DNA from: Lolium rigidum
Lineage: Eukaryota; Streptophyta; Magnoliopsida; Poales; Poaceae
Assembly (NCBI RefSeq): GCF_022539505.1
Contig: NC_061513.1
Location: 349,165,696 to 349,229,695, forward strand
Direction: 5' to 3'
Length of the DNA stretch: 64,000 nucleotides
The translations under genes were made by a program, and so were the position numbers. The notes below the pieces were generated by a model, which was not told the origin of the DNA, ran no database searches, and worked only from the letters and a program-made list of their open reading frames with translations. Shown piece after piece: positions 22,909 to 35,859 of the stretch. How positions within the stretch are numbered: position 1 is the stretch's first letter; each line of letters starts with the position of its first letter.

Positions 22909-25900
22909 ATGGAAAACAACAAAAAAATTGGTGAGCTTTTTAATCTTTTTCCTGATTTAGAATTGTTTGATGCGAAAATTAAAAAACCTATGGAACCTTA
23001 TTTGCATGTTAGTAGCGATGTTATTAGTATGAATGCAATTACTGCTAATGCTATGGAGAAGTCTAAGCTTGGGGAAGCTAGTTTTTGTGATATTTTTAGC
23101 TTCCCATCTTTAGGGGGAAAAATTTGCTCTGATAATACTTTATCTCCCATATGCAATAACTCTAATGATGCTTGTGATATTTTAAATCCACCTGCTGAAA
23201 GTATTCCGTATAAAATACCTATGAAAATTATTGAACGTGTTATGGATAACCACTATAAAGGGGATGGAACTGTCCACCCTAGAGATCATTTACTGTTTTT
23301 GCATGAATTATGCGGGTTATTCAAGTGTGCAGGTATCTCTATGGATGAAGTGAGGAAGAAGCTATTCTCTGTTTCGCTGTCTGGTAAAGCGGCGCATTGG
23401 TATAAATTGTTGGAGAATAGTCATTCTCTTAGTTGGGAGGAAATTGCATCTCTCTTTTATTCTAAATTTTATCCTCCTCATGAAGTGCATATTGATAGGA
23501 ATTGTATTTATAACTTTTATCCTCGTGATGGAGAGAGTATTTCTCAAGCGTGGGGGAGATTGAAATCACTAATGCTCAAATGTCCCATTCATGAGCTCCC
23601 CGTAATGTTATTGTTAACAATTTTTATGCGAGGCTTTCGGGACAACATAAGGACTATCCGGATGCATGTTCGGAAGGATCTTTCACAAGCAAAGAGGTTG
23701 AAGCTAGGTGGGATCTTCTTGATCGGATTGAGGACAACGCCGAAGGATGGGAGAACGACAAAGGTAAAGAGTCGGTATAAATTATGATTATGAATGCATT
23801 GAAGCTTTTATGGATACCGATAAATTTCGAAATATGAGTGCTACTTATGGTCTTGACTCTCAAGTTGCTGCAAATCTTTATAAAGTTTTTGCTTCTCATT
23901 TTGAATTGCCTAAAAAGAATTTTGATAAGTATCATGAACCTTTTAAAGAGGCTTGCATGAAGAATGAAATTGTTGTTAATTATTGCAATAAGCATGCTCA
24001 AACTCCTAAGAATGCTATTTCCTATAAGCATGTTAATTTTTGTGGAATACATAGACCTTGTGGAATTAATCAAATCAAAGATGAATATTGTATCCATCAT
24101 GCTAATGAAAAAACTAGAAAGTGGTTTAGGGCTCTAGATGATCTTGGTAAAAAAGTTTGTGCCCTCTATCCTTTTATTTGTGAAGTTTGCCATGAAGTGG
24201 GTCATTTTAATTTTCAATGCTCCTCCAATGATAATTTGAACCCAATGAGTGCTGCAAATTGTATTGTGATGATGAAATTACTCCTAATCAGCATGATGAA
24301 CTTACTTTATTTTTGGGGTGTGAAGAACTGTCGAGAAAAATCTCTTTGTTACATATGAGTGATCTTGATATTGATGATGTCCTGCATGGGTGTTTTTCTT
24401 ATTGCATTGATAATAGCCATACAAATACTTACATACAAAATATTTTAGAAGATGACACCTTGCCAAAATATGATAGGACCGCTGTGTGTTTTCAACTAAT
24501 TAATGAAAAGGAGGGTTCCTCCCAAGTTTCTTCTATTGTTTCTGAAAGTAAATCAGGTTATTGATACGTCTCCAACGTATCGATAATTTCTTATGTTCCA
24601 TGCCACATTATTGATGTTATCTACATGTTTTATGCACACTTTATGTCATATTCGTGCATTTTCTGGAACTAACCTATTAACAAGATGCCGAAGTGCCGCT
24701 TGTTGTTTTCTGCTGTTTTTGGTTTCAGAAATCCTAGTAACGAAATATTCTCGGAATTGGACGAAATCAACGCCCAGGGGCCTATTTTTCCACAAAGCTT
24801 CCAGAAGTCCGAAGACGAAACGAAGAGGGGCCACGGGGTGGCCAAACCCTAGGGCGGCGCGGCCCCACCCCTGGCCGCGCCGGCCCGTGGTTTGGGCCCC
24901 CCGTGCCGCCTCTTGACTTGCCCTTCCGCCTACTTAAAGCCTCCGTGACGAAACCCCCGGCACCGAGAGCCACGATACGGAAAACCTTACCGAGACGCCG
25001 CCACCGCCGATCCCATCTCGGGGGATCCAGAGATCGCCTCCGGCACCCCGCCGGAGAGGGGAATCATCTCCCGGAGGACTCTACACCGCCATGGTCGCCT
25101 CCGGAGTGATGTGTGAGTAGTCTACCCCTGGACTATGGGTCCATAGCTGTAGCTAGATGGTTGTCTTCTCCCCATTGTGCTATCATTGTCGGATCTTGTG
25201 AGCTGCCTAACATGATCAAGATCATCTATCCGTAATTCTATATGTTGCGTTTGTTGGGATCCGATGAATAGAGAATACTTGTTATGTTGATTATCAAAGT
25301 TATATCTACGTGTTGTTTATGATCTTGCATGCTTTCCGTTACTAGTAGATGCTCCGGCCAAGTAGATGCTTGTAACTCCAAGAGGGAGTACTTATGCTCG
25401 ATAGTGGGTTCATGCCCGCATTGACACCCGGGACGAGTGACGAAAGTTCTAAGGTTGTGTTGTGCTCGTTGCCACTAGGGATAAAACATTGATGCTATGT
25501 CTAAGGATGTAGTTGTTGATTACATTACGCACCATACTTAATGCAATTGTCTGTTGCTTTGCAACTTAATACTGGAGGGGGTTCGGATGATAACCCGAAG
25601 GTGGACTTTTTAGGCATAGATGCGGTTGGATGGCGGTCTATGTACTTTGTCGTAATGCCCAATTAAATCTCACTATACTCATCATGATATGTATGTGCAT
25701 GGTCATGCCCTCTTTATTTGTCAATTGCCCAACTGTAATTTGTTCACCCAACATGCTCGTTTGTCTTATGGGAGAGACACCTCTAGTGAACTGTGGACCC
25801 CGGTCCAATTCTCTTTACTCGAAATACAATCTACTTGCAATACTTGTTCTACTCGTTTTCTCGCAAACAATCATCTTCCACACAATACGGTTAATCCTTT

Positions 25901-27224
25901 GTTACAGCAAGCCGGTGAGATTGACAACCTCACCGTTTCGTTGGGGCAAAGTACTTTGGTTGTGTTGTGCGAGTTCCACGTTGGCGCCGGAATCTCTGGT
26001 GTTGCGCCGCACTACATCCCGCCGCCATCAACCTTCAACGTGCTTCTTGGCTCCTCCTGGTTCGATAAACCTTGGTTTCTTTCTGAGGGGAAACTTGCTG
26101 CTGTGCGCATCATACCTTCCTCTTGGGGTTCCCAACGAGCGTGTGAGTTACACGCCATCAGTTATGCGGACAAGCCACCCTTCAAGCCTCTTCCTCCTAA
26201 AGAAGGGAACGAGGAGAAGGAAGAGAAGAAGAAGAAGAAGGGAACGAAGAAGAAGAAGAAGAAGAAGAAGGAGAATAAAAAGAAAGAGGTAACGGCGTAT
26301 CCCCGCGTGAATGAGATAACGCTAGGTAACCGTAAGTATGTTGCTCCTAATGATTATTGTGATAATGAATCTGAATACGATGATCTTCCTATGCCCTTTA
26401 CATACATTAGTGATCATGATTTGAATGAGCATACTACTTTTGATATTGCAAATCTCTGGGAAATTAATTCTGAAAATGATGATGATAATAATTGCCATAG
26501 TGTCAGTGCTATCCATGCTTCCTCCCATAATGATATAGAAAGCTCTAAGCTTGGGGAAGAGGTGTTTGAAAATCCTTTTGCTACTGATCATTATGTGTTT
26601 GATACATCTCCTTCTAATAACAACGATGGTATGGTCATAGATAAACCGACTGTGAAAGATAACTATTCTATTTCTTATGATGACATCGTGCCTCCGATCT
26701 TTGATGATTATTATAATGAATGCTATGATATAGGTTATAACTACCCTTATGAAACTTGTCATAGTCATGATTGGGTTACCAAAAACGATTCCCTTAATAT
26801 GCAACTTGTTTACCATGTTCAAATTCTTGATAATAATCCTGCTCCAATTACTATTAATGAGAAGAACTCTTCTTATGCCAAATTTAATGATACTTCTATG
26901 CATATGAACCATGCTAAGAATGTTTCAAGTGATGGGTACATTGTGGATTTCATCCATGATGCTACTGAAAGTTATTATGAGAGAGGGAAATGTGGTTATA
27001 TGCATCTTAATAATATTAAGTTTCCCCTCTTTATGTTGAGAATCTTGAAATTACTCGTGTTTTATCCTCTTATGCTTGTCACTTTGTTCTTCATGAATTC
27101 ATTTGTGTACAAGATTCCTCTGCATAGGAAGCATGTTAGGCTTAAATGTGTTTTGAATTTTCCTCTTGAAGCTCCCTTTTGTTTCAAATACTATTTCTTG
27201 CGAGTGCATCACCAAAACTGCTGA
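22909..27224 (+). pseudogene. Gag-like polyprotein of element A, broken and interrupted
   Basis: The start is at 22909 (MENNKKIGELFNLFP). The first part (to about 23660) holds a retrotransposon gag domain (GKAAHWYKLLENS, SWEEIASLFYSKFYPP, LKSLMLKCPIHELP). A frameshift near 23650-23700 and another near 24258 separate it from later blocks. A CX2CX4HX4C zinc knuckle (CEVCHEVGHFNFQC) lies at about 24180-24220. After solo LTR G (24562-26160) the frame continues at 26166 with a Lys/Glu-rich tract made by a GAA/GAG microsatellite (26210-26295). An Asp/Asn/Tyr-rich region follows, then a C-terminal hydrophobic stretch (LKLLVFYPLMLVTLFFM) that could span a membrane. There is no protease, RT or integrase. 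The C-terminal part is of unknown function. Confidence 0.75.
24562..26160 (+). mobile_element. Solo LTR G (same family as element B)
   Basis: It is 1599 bp from TGATACGTCTCCAACG to ACACGCCATCA, flanked by a perfect 5-bp duplication GTTAT (24557-24561 and 26161-26165). It matches the B-type LTR along its length, including the GGGGTTCGGATGATAACC and CAAGCCGGTGAGATTGAC blocks. It lies within the gag-like ORF of element A, and removing it restores a continuous frame. Confidence 0.9.
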
Positions 27225-27227
27225 GCC

Positions 27228-29685
27228 CATCTTAATGGCTATAAAGAAAGAACTTCTTGGGAGATAACCCATGTGTTATTTTGCTACAGTACTTTGTTTT
27301 ATATTTGTGTCTTGGAAGTTGTTTACTACTGTAGCAACCTCTCCTTATCTTAGTTTTGTGTTTTGTTGTACCAAGTAAAGTCTTCGATAGTAAAGTCAAT
27401 ACTAGATTTGGATTACTGCGCAGAAACTGTTTTCTTTGCTGTCACGGACCTGGGCAAAATTCTCTGTAGGTAACTCAGACAATTATGCCAATTTACGTGA
27501 GTGATCCTCAGATATGTACGCAACTTTCATTCAATTTGAGCATTTTCATCTGAGCAAGTCTGGTGCCATTTTAAAATTCGTCTTTACGGACTGTTCTGTT
27601 TTGACAGATTCTGCCTTTTATTTCGCATTGCTTCTTTCGCTGTGTTGGTGGATTTCTTTGTTCCATTACCTTCCAGTAGCTTTGGGCAATGTCCAGAAGT
27701 GTTAAGAATGATTGTCTCACCTCTGAACATGTGAGTTTTTGATTATGCACTAACCCTCTAATGAGTTTGTTTCGAGTTTGGTGTGAAGGAAGTTTTCAAG
27801 GGTCAAGAGAGGAGGATGATATACTATGATCAAGAAGAGTGAAAGCTCTAAGCTTGGGGATGCCCCCGTGGTTCACCCCTGCATATATCAAGAAGACTCA
27901 AGCGTCTAAGCTTGGGGATGCCCAAGGCATCCCCTTCTTCATCGACAACATTATCAGGTTCCTCCCTTGAAACTATATTTTTATTCCATCACATCTTATG
28001 TACTTTACTTGGAGCGTCTGTGTGCTTTTGTTTTTGTTTGTGTTTGAATAAATTGGATTACATCATGCTTGTGTGGGAGAGAGACACGCTCCGCTGTAGC
28101 ATATGGACAAGTATGTCCTTAGTTTCTACTCATAGTATTCATGGCGAAGTTTCTTCTTCGTTAAATTGTTATATGGTTGGAACTGGAAAATGATACATGT
28201 AGTAATTGCTATAATGTCTTGGGTAATGTGATACTTGGCAATTGTTGTGCTCATGTTTAAGCTCTTGCATCATATACTTTGCACCTATTAATGAAGAAAT
28301 ACATAGAGCATGCTAAAATTTGGTTTGCATAATTGGTCTCTCTAAGGTCTAGATAATTTCTAGTATTGAGTTTGAACAACAAGGAAGACGGTGTAGAGTC
28401 TTATAATGTTTTCAATATGTCTTTTATGTAAGTTTTGCTGCACCGGTTCATCCTTGTGTTTGTTTCAAATAAGCCTTGCTAGCCTAAACCTTGTATCGAG
28501 AGGGAATACTTCTCATGCATCCAAAATCCTTGAGCCAACCACTATGCCATTTGTGTCCACCATACCTACCTACTACATGGTATTTTCTCGCCATTCCAAG
28601 TAAATACTTCATGTGCTACCTTTAAACCTTCAAAATGCTTCTCAATTTGTGTTAATGTTTTATAGCTCATGAGGAAGTATGTGGTGTTTATCTTTCAACC
28701 TTGTCATTTACTTTTGACGAGACTTTCATAATGGACTAGTGGCACATCCGCTTATCCAATAATTTTGTAAAAAGAGCCGGCAATGGGGTTCCCAGCCCCA
28801 ATTAATTACAACTTGCATTAATAATTCTCTTCACATGTTTTGCTCGATTCATCAGCAAAGCAACTTAATTTTGCAAATAGACACTCCTCCATGGTATGAG
28901 ATTGATGGTAGGCACCCGAGGATTCGGTTAGCCATGGCTTGTGTAAGCAAAGGTTGGGAGGAGTGTCACCCATAAATAAACAAAAACTAAAGTACATGTG
29001 TAAACAAAAGAGAAGAGGGATGATCTACCTTGCTGGTAGAGATAACGTCCTTCATGGGAGCCGCTCTTGAAAGTCTAGTTGGCGAGGTAGTTAGAGTACC
29101 CATTACCATTCGTTGACAACAACAAACACCTCTCAAAATTTTACTTTTATGCTCTCTATATGATTTCAAAACTTAAAAAGCTCTAGCACATGATTTAATC
29201 CCCGCTTCCCTCTGCGAAGGGCCTTTCTTTTACTTTATGTTGAGTCAGTTCACCTATTTCTCTCCACCTCAAGAAGCAAACACTTGTGTGAACTGTGCAT
29301 TGATTCCTACATATTTGCATATTGCACTTGTTATATTACTCTATGTTGACAATTATCCATGAGATATACATGTTACAAGTTGAAAGCAACCGCTGAAACT
29401 TAATCTTCTTTTATGTTGCTTCAATGCTTTTACTATGAATTATTGCTTTATGAGTTAACTCTTATGCAAGACTTATTGATGCTTGTCTTGAAGTGCTATT
29501 CATGAAAAGTCTTTGCTTTATGATTCACTTGTTTACTCATGTCATATACATTGTTTTGATCGCTGCATTCACTACATATGCTTTACAAATAGTATGATCA
29601 AGGTTATGATGGCATGTCACTCCAGAAATTATCTCGTGTTATCGTTTTACCTGCTCGGGACGAGCAGAACTAAGCTTGGGGATGC
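27228..29685 (+). other. 3' non-coding region of element A
   Basis: About 2.4 kb without a credible gene. It carries repeated AAGCTTGGGGATGCC blocks (about 27850-27925 and next to the 3' LTR) and is strongly similar to the corresponding region of element B (58207-60475). Confidence 0.7.
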
Positions 29686-31203
29686 CGATACGTCTCCGAC
29701 GTATCGATAATTTCTTATGTTCCATGCCACATTATTGATGTTATCTACATGTTTTATGCACACTTTATGTCATATTCGTGCATTTTCTGGAACTAACCTA
29801 TTAACAAGATGCCGAAGTGCCAGTTGCTGTTTTCTGCTGTTTTTGGTTTCAGAAATCCTAGTAAGGAAATATTCTCGGAATCGGACGAAATCAACGCCCA
29901 GGTTCCTATTTTTCCCGGAACCATCCAGAACACCCGAGAGCCGCCAGAGGGAAGCCCTGGGGGCCCCACACCACATCCTGGCGCGGCCAGAGGGGGGGCC
30001 GCACCGCCCTATGGTGTGGGCCCCCCAGAAGCCCTCCTGCGCCGCCTCTTCGCCTATTTAAAGCCTCCGTCGCGAAAACCCTGATGCGTTCGACGAAAAC
30101 CACAGAAACCTTCCAGAGCCGCCGCCATCGCGAGGCCAAGATCTGGGGGACAGGAGTCTATGTTCCGGCACGCTGCCGGAGCGGGGAAGTGCCCCCGGAA
30201 GGCTTCTCCATCGACACCGCTGCCATCTCCATCGCCATCTTCATCACCGCTGCTGCTCCCATGAGGAGGGAGTAGTTCTCCATCGAGGCTCGGGGCTGTA
30301 CCGGTAGCTATGTGGTTCATCTCTCCCATGTACCTCAATACAATAATCTCATGAGCTGCTTTACATGATTGAGATTCATATGAGTTTTGTATCACTATTC
30401 ATCTATGTGCTACTCTAGCAATGTTATTAAAGTAGTTATATTCCTCCCGCACGTGTGTAAAGGTGACAGATGTGTGCACCGTGTTAGTACTTGGTTTATG
30501 CTATGATCATGATCTCTTGTAGATTGCGAAGTTAACTATTGCTATGATAATATTGATGTGATCTATTCCTCCTACATATGCATGAAGGTGACGAGTGTGC
30601 ATGCTATGTTAGTACTTGGTTTAGTCTTTTGATCTATCTTACACTATAAGGTTACTTAAATATGAACAAATTGTGGAGCTTGTTAACTCCGGCATTGAGG
30701 GTTCGTGTAATCCTACGCAATGCGTTCATCATCCAACAAAAGTGTAGAGTATGCATTTATCTATTCCGTTATGTGATCAATGTTGAGAGTGTCCACTAGT
30801 GAAAGTCTAATCCCTAGGCCTTGTTCCTAAATACTGCTGCGTTACTACTGCTTGTTTCATCGTTTCATCTGTGTTACTACTCGCTGCAATACTACCACCA
30901 TCAACTACACGCCAGCAAGCTATTTTCTCGGCACCGTTGCTACTCGCTCATACTTATTCATACCACCTGTATTTCACTATCTCTTCGCCGAACTAGTGCA
31001 CCTATTAGGTGTGTTGGGGACACAAGAGACTTCTTGCTTTGTGGTTGCGGGGTTGCATGAGAGGGATATCTTTGACCTCTTCCTCCCCGAGTTCGATAAA
31101 CCTTGGGTGATCCACTTAAGGGAAAACTTGCTGCTGTTCTACAAACCTCTGCTCTTGGAGGCCCAACACTGTCTACAGGAAAGGAGGGGGAACGTAGACA
31201 TCA
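29686..31203 (+). repeat. 3' LTR of element A
   Basis: 1518 bp, nearly identical to the 5' LTR. The first base is C instead of T (CGATACGTCTCC). Scattered substitutions, for example in the segment after CCGAAGTGCCAGTT, show that it is not brand new. Confidence 0.9.
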
Positions 31204-32472
31204 GGCCGCTCGGAGCAGCCAGGCCCAGGCGGGGCAAGCCGGGCGCCCCAACCGCGCGTGGGCGGCGCGTAAGCGGCCGCGTGGGCCGAGCGGCGGGGAG
31301 GCCGGTCCGGCCGGGGCCAGCACCGGGTGGGCCGGTCGGCGACCGGAGCCTGGGCCGGACCAGGTCGGGGGCGCCTCAGTACGCCGCCCGGTCGGCGTCA
31401 GCGCCCGGGCCGGTTTCGACCGGGTGGCCCGGCGGCTGGGCCGGTCCGGCCAGCTGGCCCCTTCCCCTTTTTTACTTTTTATTCTTTTTCCTTTTCCTTT
31501 AATAACTAGAGCTCCCGAACTCCGATTGACATGAAACTAATTTCGTTGGAAAGATAACAACAAATGCTATCCAATAGAAAGTGCAAACTCATGAAACTGT
31601 AGGAGGGGATTTTATCATGAATATAAAAGGGTAGAACCTTATATCATGAATAACCGAGTAAAATCACCCAACCTCGAAAACGCAATAGAAGATGCATGCG
31701 AACACCGTTTTCGATGAACTTGGGCTTGTTGTAAAGCTAGCAACAAGCTCAAGAACCTCATATAGAGAAACACCAAGAAGCAATAAGGATATGCAAAGTA
31801 TCTAAAGGATTGAGCTCCCTAGGACGATGTGATCAAGTTACTCAACCGAAAGCCCCTCTTAATAGTGCGGCTATCTATCCTATAATCCGGTCTCCCTACA
31901 TCCACCTTGAGACCGGTAAAAGGAAAACCTAGCAAGGCCATACCTTTGCCTTGCGCATCCCGCTTGATATTGATGATAGCTCTTCAAGCTCCACTCAAGC
32001 CGGAATGCCTCACTTGATCATCGTCGCTTCGTGAAGACTCACAAATGCTCCCCCATACACCATGATGGGAAAGCTCAATTGATGCACATCTTCACATGTC
32101 CATTATCACCAAATGGACGGCAAGCTTCAAGCATGTGATCCGCTTGAGATGCTCATCTTGAACTTGCCCGACTTAACCTTGTACCTTCTCATACTCTCAT
32201 AAGATAGAGCATGGCTAATATTGAGTTCCACATAAGAACTCCATCTTCATTTCTTCTTCTTGATCATATCACATATGTATCTTCAAACCGATGATCTTGA
32301 TGCCAATACACAAGGTATACCTTTATCTTCATGGCATCCATACTTGAATCCAACACATGGAGAGCAAGTAGTACCTATGGAATATTCCTTCATATAAACT
32401 CAATGAAAACATTAGTCCATAGGGGTTGTCATTAATTACCAAAACCACACATAGGGGCAATGTACCCTTACA

Positions 32473-32640
32473 TCCAAGAAACGAAAATACATGATAGTTA
32501 AGTTGTTTGGCACGAGCTCGAGTGATTGGTCCTTGTATTTGTGTGGCTGTAGGTACAGCGGTTGTATCAATAGATGGGATGTCCTCATCAGAGGGTTAAA
32601 ATTACTCCACAGATGATACAATAATAATTCTATGCCCACA
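32473..32640 (-). pseudogene. C-terminal pol fragment of element F
   Basis: The minus strand encodes DIPSIDTTAVPTATQIQGPI followed by TRARAKQLNYHV and SFLG, the variable end of a grass LTR-retrotransposon polyprotein. The frame resumes at 20107 beyond solo LTR E. The right boundary is unclear and the frame is lost above about 32640. Confidence 0.6.
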
Positions 32641-34159
32641 TGGTTTATTCCTTTCAAGATTCATCTCACATAGAAACAGTGAAGAAAAACGCAAAATTCG
32701 CATGGAGACGTGGAGACAAAGCACCCGACAACACAGAGATGCAATCCTCAAAATATCTTAACTAAGCAAGACATTGTGCGCACATTATCGGCTTTTGCAA
32801 CCATGAAAGCAACGACAACTTCTACATGGGGTGCCATGTCGCTGATCGAGCCGCTTCAAACTAAAGAATGGTATATAATTTCAACTTAACCGCGAAAAAG
32901 GTAATATTATTGCTTAAAAGGGTGAAAAAGGCAATATTTGAGTCGCTTACCAGAACAGTGCACTATGGTCATCTAACAGGTGTGCACCTCTTCCATTCAT
33001 CTGAGACTGGTGTCATTCAACAAACAAATAAGACTTTACTGGAAGTGCTAGTAAAAAAAGCTGATCCAGATGGTCTATAAGTGCAGTAAAAATGCACATG
33101 CTACTGACTCGAAGCAAGATCTACTTCAAATTTTCCTTATTCCAGAAGATAATTGTTGAATACCTGAAATCATAGAAGTAATCATGAGGTACTATCAAAA
33201 TATGCACATAATTCATTATTTAACATGCCATTAGCTAATATACATTTTCACGAAAAGGATTGATCTGATTTTTCCATCTCCCACGCATATCATGAATGGT
33301 CCGTGGACACCATGACACCGACCCACATGGTTCATGCAGCAACTATTGATTATTTTTTAAATCAATCCAAACAACAGAGGAAGTAGGTAAATGAAAATAA
33401 ATAATCGGAATAATGAAACCTTTAGGTATTACAATGCATATCAAAGTACTTGATCCATGTAGGTATAGCCATATAGAATTACTAAAAATAAATATTTTTA
33501 TAAAAGTTGAGTGGTAATAGGAATAAGGTTGATAACCCACCAAAAGTTCGGTGGACAGCATATAGCAGCTAAGGTACATACAGACAAAAACTCAACATCA
33601 ACATGTCAGTCCATTTGTATCTTTTTTGAATGGTACAATAAACCAATAAACCACCCAAACCTATTTTAGGTAAACTTCATGAACACTATAAGAGAATTTA
33701 ATATGTAAAAGAATTACAAATACACGAGTGGAAGTCAGGATATGAAGAAGAGGAAGTAACAGGATTGGCTTCTGCCTCAATAATTGAATAGTACTCATAG
33801 ATCAGACAAGCTACTAGTTAGTTGACACATTGCATCTATCGGTAGTACAAAAAATGTTGAATTTGATGATTTATGTGCACAACAGTCTCTTTACTCTAGA
33901 GAAGGTCGAGACTTCAAAGCATCGCACCGAGGCACAAATCTACAATTAAAAAGGCTATCACGTTAGAGAAAACACACAAGGGCAGATTATGATGGCTCAT
34001 ATGTACCCTTTTGTCAAAGCCACAATACAATATTGACCTAACAATTAGAAATAATGCATGATGCAACATTTCACTATTCTAGAACATACAGTAGTGGAAA
34101 CGATTGATGCAACAAGTACGCGATCTAGTGGCGGCACATGTGGACACATCGCCTGCAAC
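32641..34159. other. Intergenic, no gene recognised
   Basis: AT-rich DNA with only short random ORFs. No TIRs, LTR ends or protein motifs were found. Confidence 0.45.
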
Positions 34160-34358
34160 CAGGGGTGGAGCTGGGAAGAAAAGTTCCCTGATGCACTTAT
34201 CAAGCTTGTAACCTTGCTAGTTGAATTTTTTCCTCCATGGTGCACTTTTCTTACTCTAACCTGATGCATTTACCTTGCTAAATACACAAATAGTACTAAA
34301 AATTTCCTTCTACCCTGATGCATGTGCATCAGGGTCACCCTATACAGATCCGCCCCTA
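34160..34358. mobile_element. Non-autonomous hAT MITE with perfect 8-bp duplication
   Basis: The 199-bp element starts CAGGGGTGGAGCTG and ends CAGATCCGCCCCTA (imperfect inverted repeats). It is flanked by the 8-bp duplication CCTGCAAC (34152-34159 and 34359-34366), the size expected for hAT elements. It contains repeated CCTGATGCA motifs and is related to the fragment at 6460-6625. Confidence 0.85.
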
Positions 34359-34449
34359 CCTGCAACGATGATTCTGCTGCTCGTTGATCATGATGGTCTG
34401 CCGAAAATAAGCCGATGAGCCATACCTAGGAGGCCCACGACGATATGCA

Positions 34450-34850
34450 GTGAAGAGTGAAGACACACGGATCCTGTGCCACGCGCGACGAGCTCCTCTC
34501 AGCCGCTCCCAACCCGCCAGACACAGATCCTGCGCTGCGACGAGCTCTTCCCGGCCGAGCCAATCCCGCCAGATGAGGCCGTCACCGAGCGCGCTTCTCG
34601 CGCTGCCTTGGCCGTCCCCGTCGATTACCAGGGACAGGCCTTAAGCTCCGTCGTGTACCCTGGTCTTGGCTCGCTTGCCCCTTCCTTGTGCTGCTCACCG
34701 TGGCGGGTGCAGCCACCGGAGAGACCGCGAGTATGGTGGCTGGCCACCACGAGGAGGGGAACAGATAGATGTCTCAAGTTCGAAGAGTTAGCCCGTTTTT
34801 CCATGGATGAGACGTATGTGGGGCAAATTAGGAATGGAGTAAGCGCCTAA
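34450..34850 (+). other. GC-rich open segment, function unknown
   Basis: A GC-rich island has an open frame of 124 codons from 34476, with no recognised domain. It could be a captured exon or a lost gene's 5' end. Downstream, at 34920-35090, two diverged copies of a block (taattctc.ttgtttacttcctta with gttgattttggaaagtaatccg) repeat in tandem. I do not claim a gene. Confidence 0.2.
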
Positions 34851-35090
34851 GCAACTCAATCTACTAATGATTGTGGCGATTACTTGATCCTGGCTATCCT
34901 GTGATTGTGGCTATCCCACGATTAATTCTCCTTGTTTACTTCCTTATCTAGCAGGACGGTTTTGTTGATTTTGGAAAGTAATCCGTGATTAGGAGATTAA
35001 TTCTCGTTGTTTACTTCCTTATACGGTTTTATTACTCTTGGTGTTGATTTTGGAAAGTAATCCGCGTTTAGGAGATTTTGAGGAGGGTGG

Positions 35091-35859
35091 ATTAGACGAA
35101 TGGCTGGATGGCAAGCGGGAGACGTTTAGTAAGATTAGACGGTCAAGTTGTCTTCAATCTTTGAAATCAAACATTTTTAACGACGTACGAACTCACATAT
35201 AATAGTAAAGATACACTTAGATCTTCTTCGGATTACATGATTTATCTGGGAATTTTTGTGAAGCTACATTTGTTATAAACTTTTCTAGTATTAAATTCCT
35301 GTGGAAGTAATTAAAAAAAATCCTGTGGAAGTAATAATGTTATGTAGTTTCTGCCGGTTACTTTCATATGTATAACTTTTGTAGAAAACTCATGATACAC
35401 TATAACCTCTATTTATTCACACACTCGCAAGGTTATCAAATATTTTCTAAATGACTACTATGTATTATCTGTCGTTCACAGTTCTCCATATGTAGTTGCA
35501 TCCTCCTTGATTTTAATATATTTATGGTTATTTTCTCTATACCAACACAAAATACGCAAGTTTGTGGTATAAGAGTTTGAACCATCCATCTAACTATGAT
35601 TAAATGGTTCACCATTCTAGTTGAAATCTTACGATTTTAAATGGCCTATCACCATCCAACTGTCATACTGTCTAAGTTCGCTAGTTTGTTGTTTTGTCAT
35701 CTTTTTGTGAGCAGTCAACTTACCTATGTTTGAAAAGATTTCAAAAGCAAAATTTGGCCAAAGTTCTGGCCCCAAACTCTCACGAAAAGTTTATTCGATT
35801 TGATTCGTAATCATGTCACGCCGAGGTACAACTAACTTAAAAGCGAAACCAGTTTTGTA
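35091..35859. other. Intergenic, no gene recognised
   Basis: AT-rich DNA without ORFs or recognisable repeat ends. Confidence 0.4.

Larger units (their letters stand above)
21234..31203 (+). mobile_element. LTR retrotransposon A (non-autonomous gypsy, Athila-like), 9.97 kb
   Basis: It has two near-identical LTRs and the 5-bp duplication GGCCG on both sides (21229-21233 and 31204-31208). The interior has an Asp-tRNA-type primer site, a broken gag-like ORF, a long 3' non-coding region and a purine tract AAGCTTGGGGATGCC next to the 3' LTR. No reverse transcriptase or integrase is present, so movement would need enzymes supplied in trans. It interrupts solo LTR E and is itself interrupted by solo LTR G. 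It resembles the Sabrina/Fatima-type elements of Triticeae, but I do not assign a family. Confidence 0.9.
20108..32472 (-). mobile_element. Solo LTR E (about 2.4 kb), interrupted by element A
   Basis: On the minus strand it begins TGTAAGGGTACATTGCCCC (32472) and ends with ...TTTCA at 20108. Perfect 5-bp duplications TCCAA flank it (20103-20107 and 32473-32477). Removing element A and one GGCCG leaves about 2.4 kb without coding capacity, with a TATA-like box at about 21065-21075 (minus). TG..CA ends plus a 5-bp duplication fit a solo LTR. The U3 is very GC-rich around the element A insertion (21130-21230, 31210-31450). Confidence 0.75.

Noticed and set aside
25630..26292. 220-codon frame ending in an Arg/Lys run
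   Set aside because: It is an LTR G sequence read out of frame through a GAA microsatellite; the real frame is the neighbouring one.
31103..31534. Open frames in GC-rich DNA across the element A/E junction
   Set aside because: They cross an LTR boundary and a target duplication, so they cannot be an original gene.
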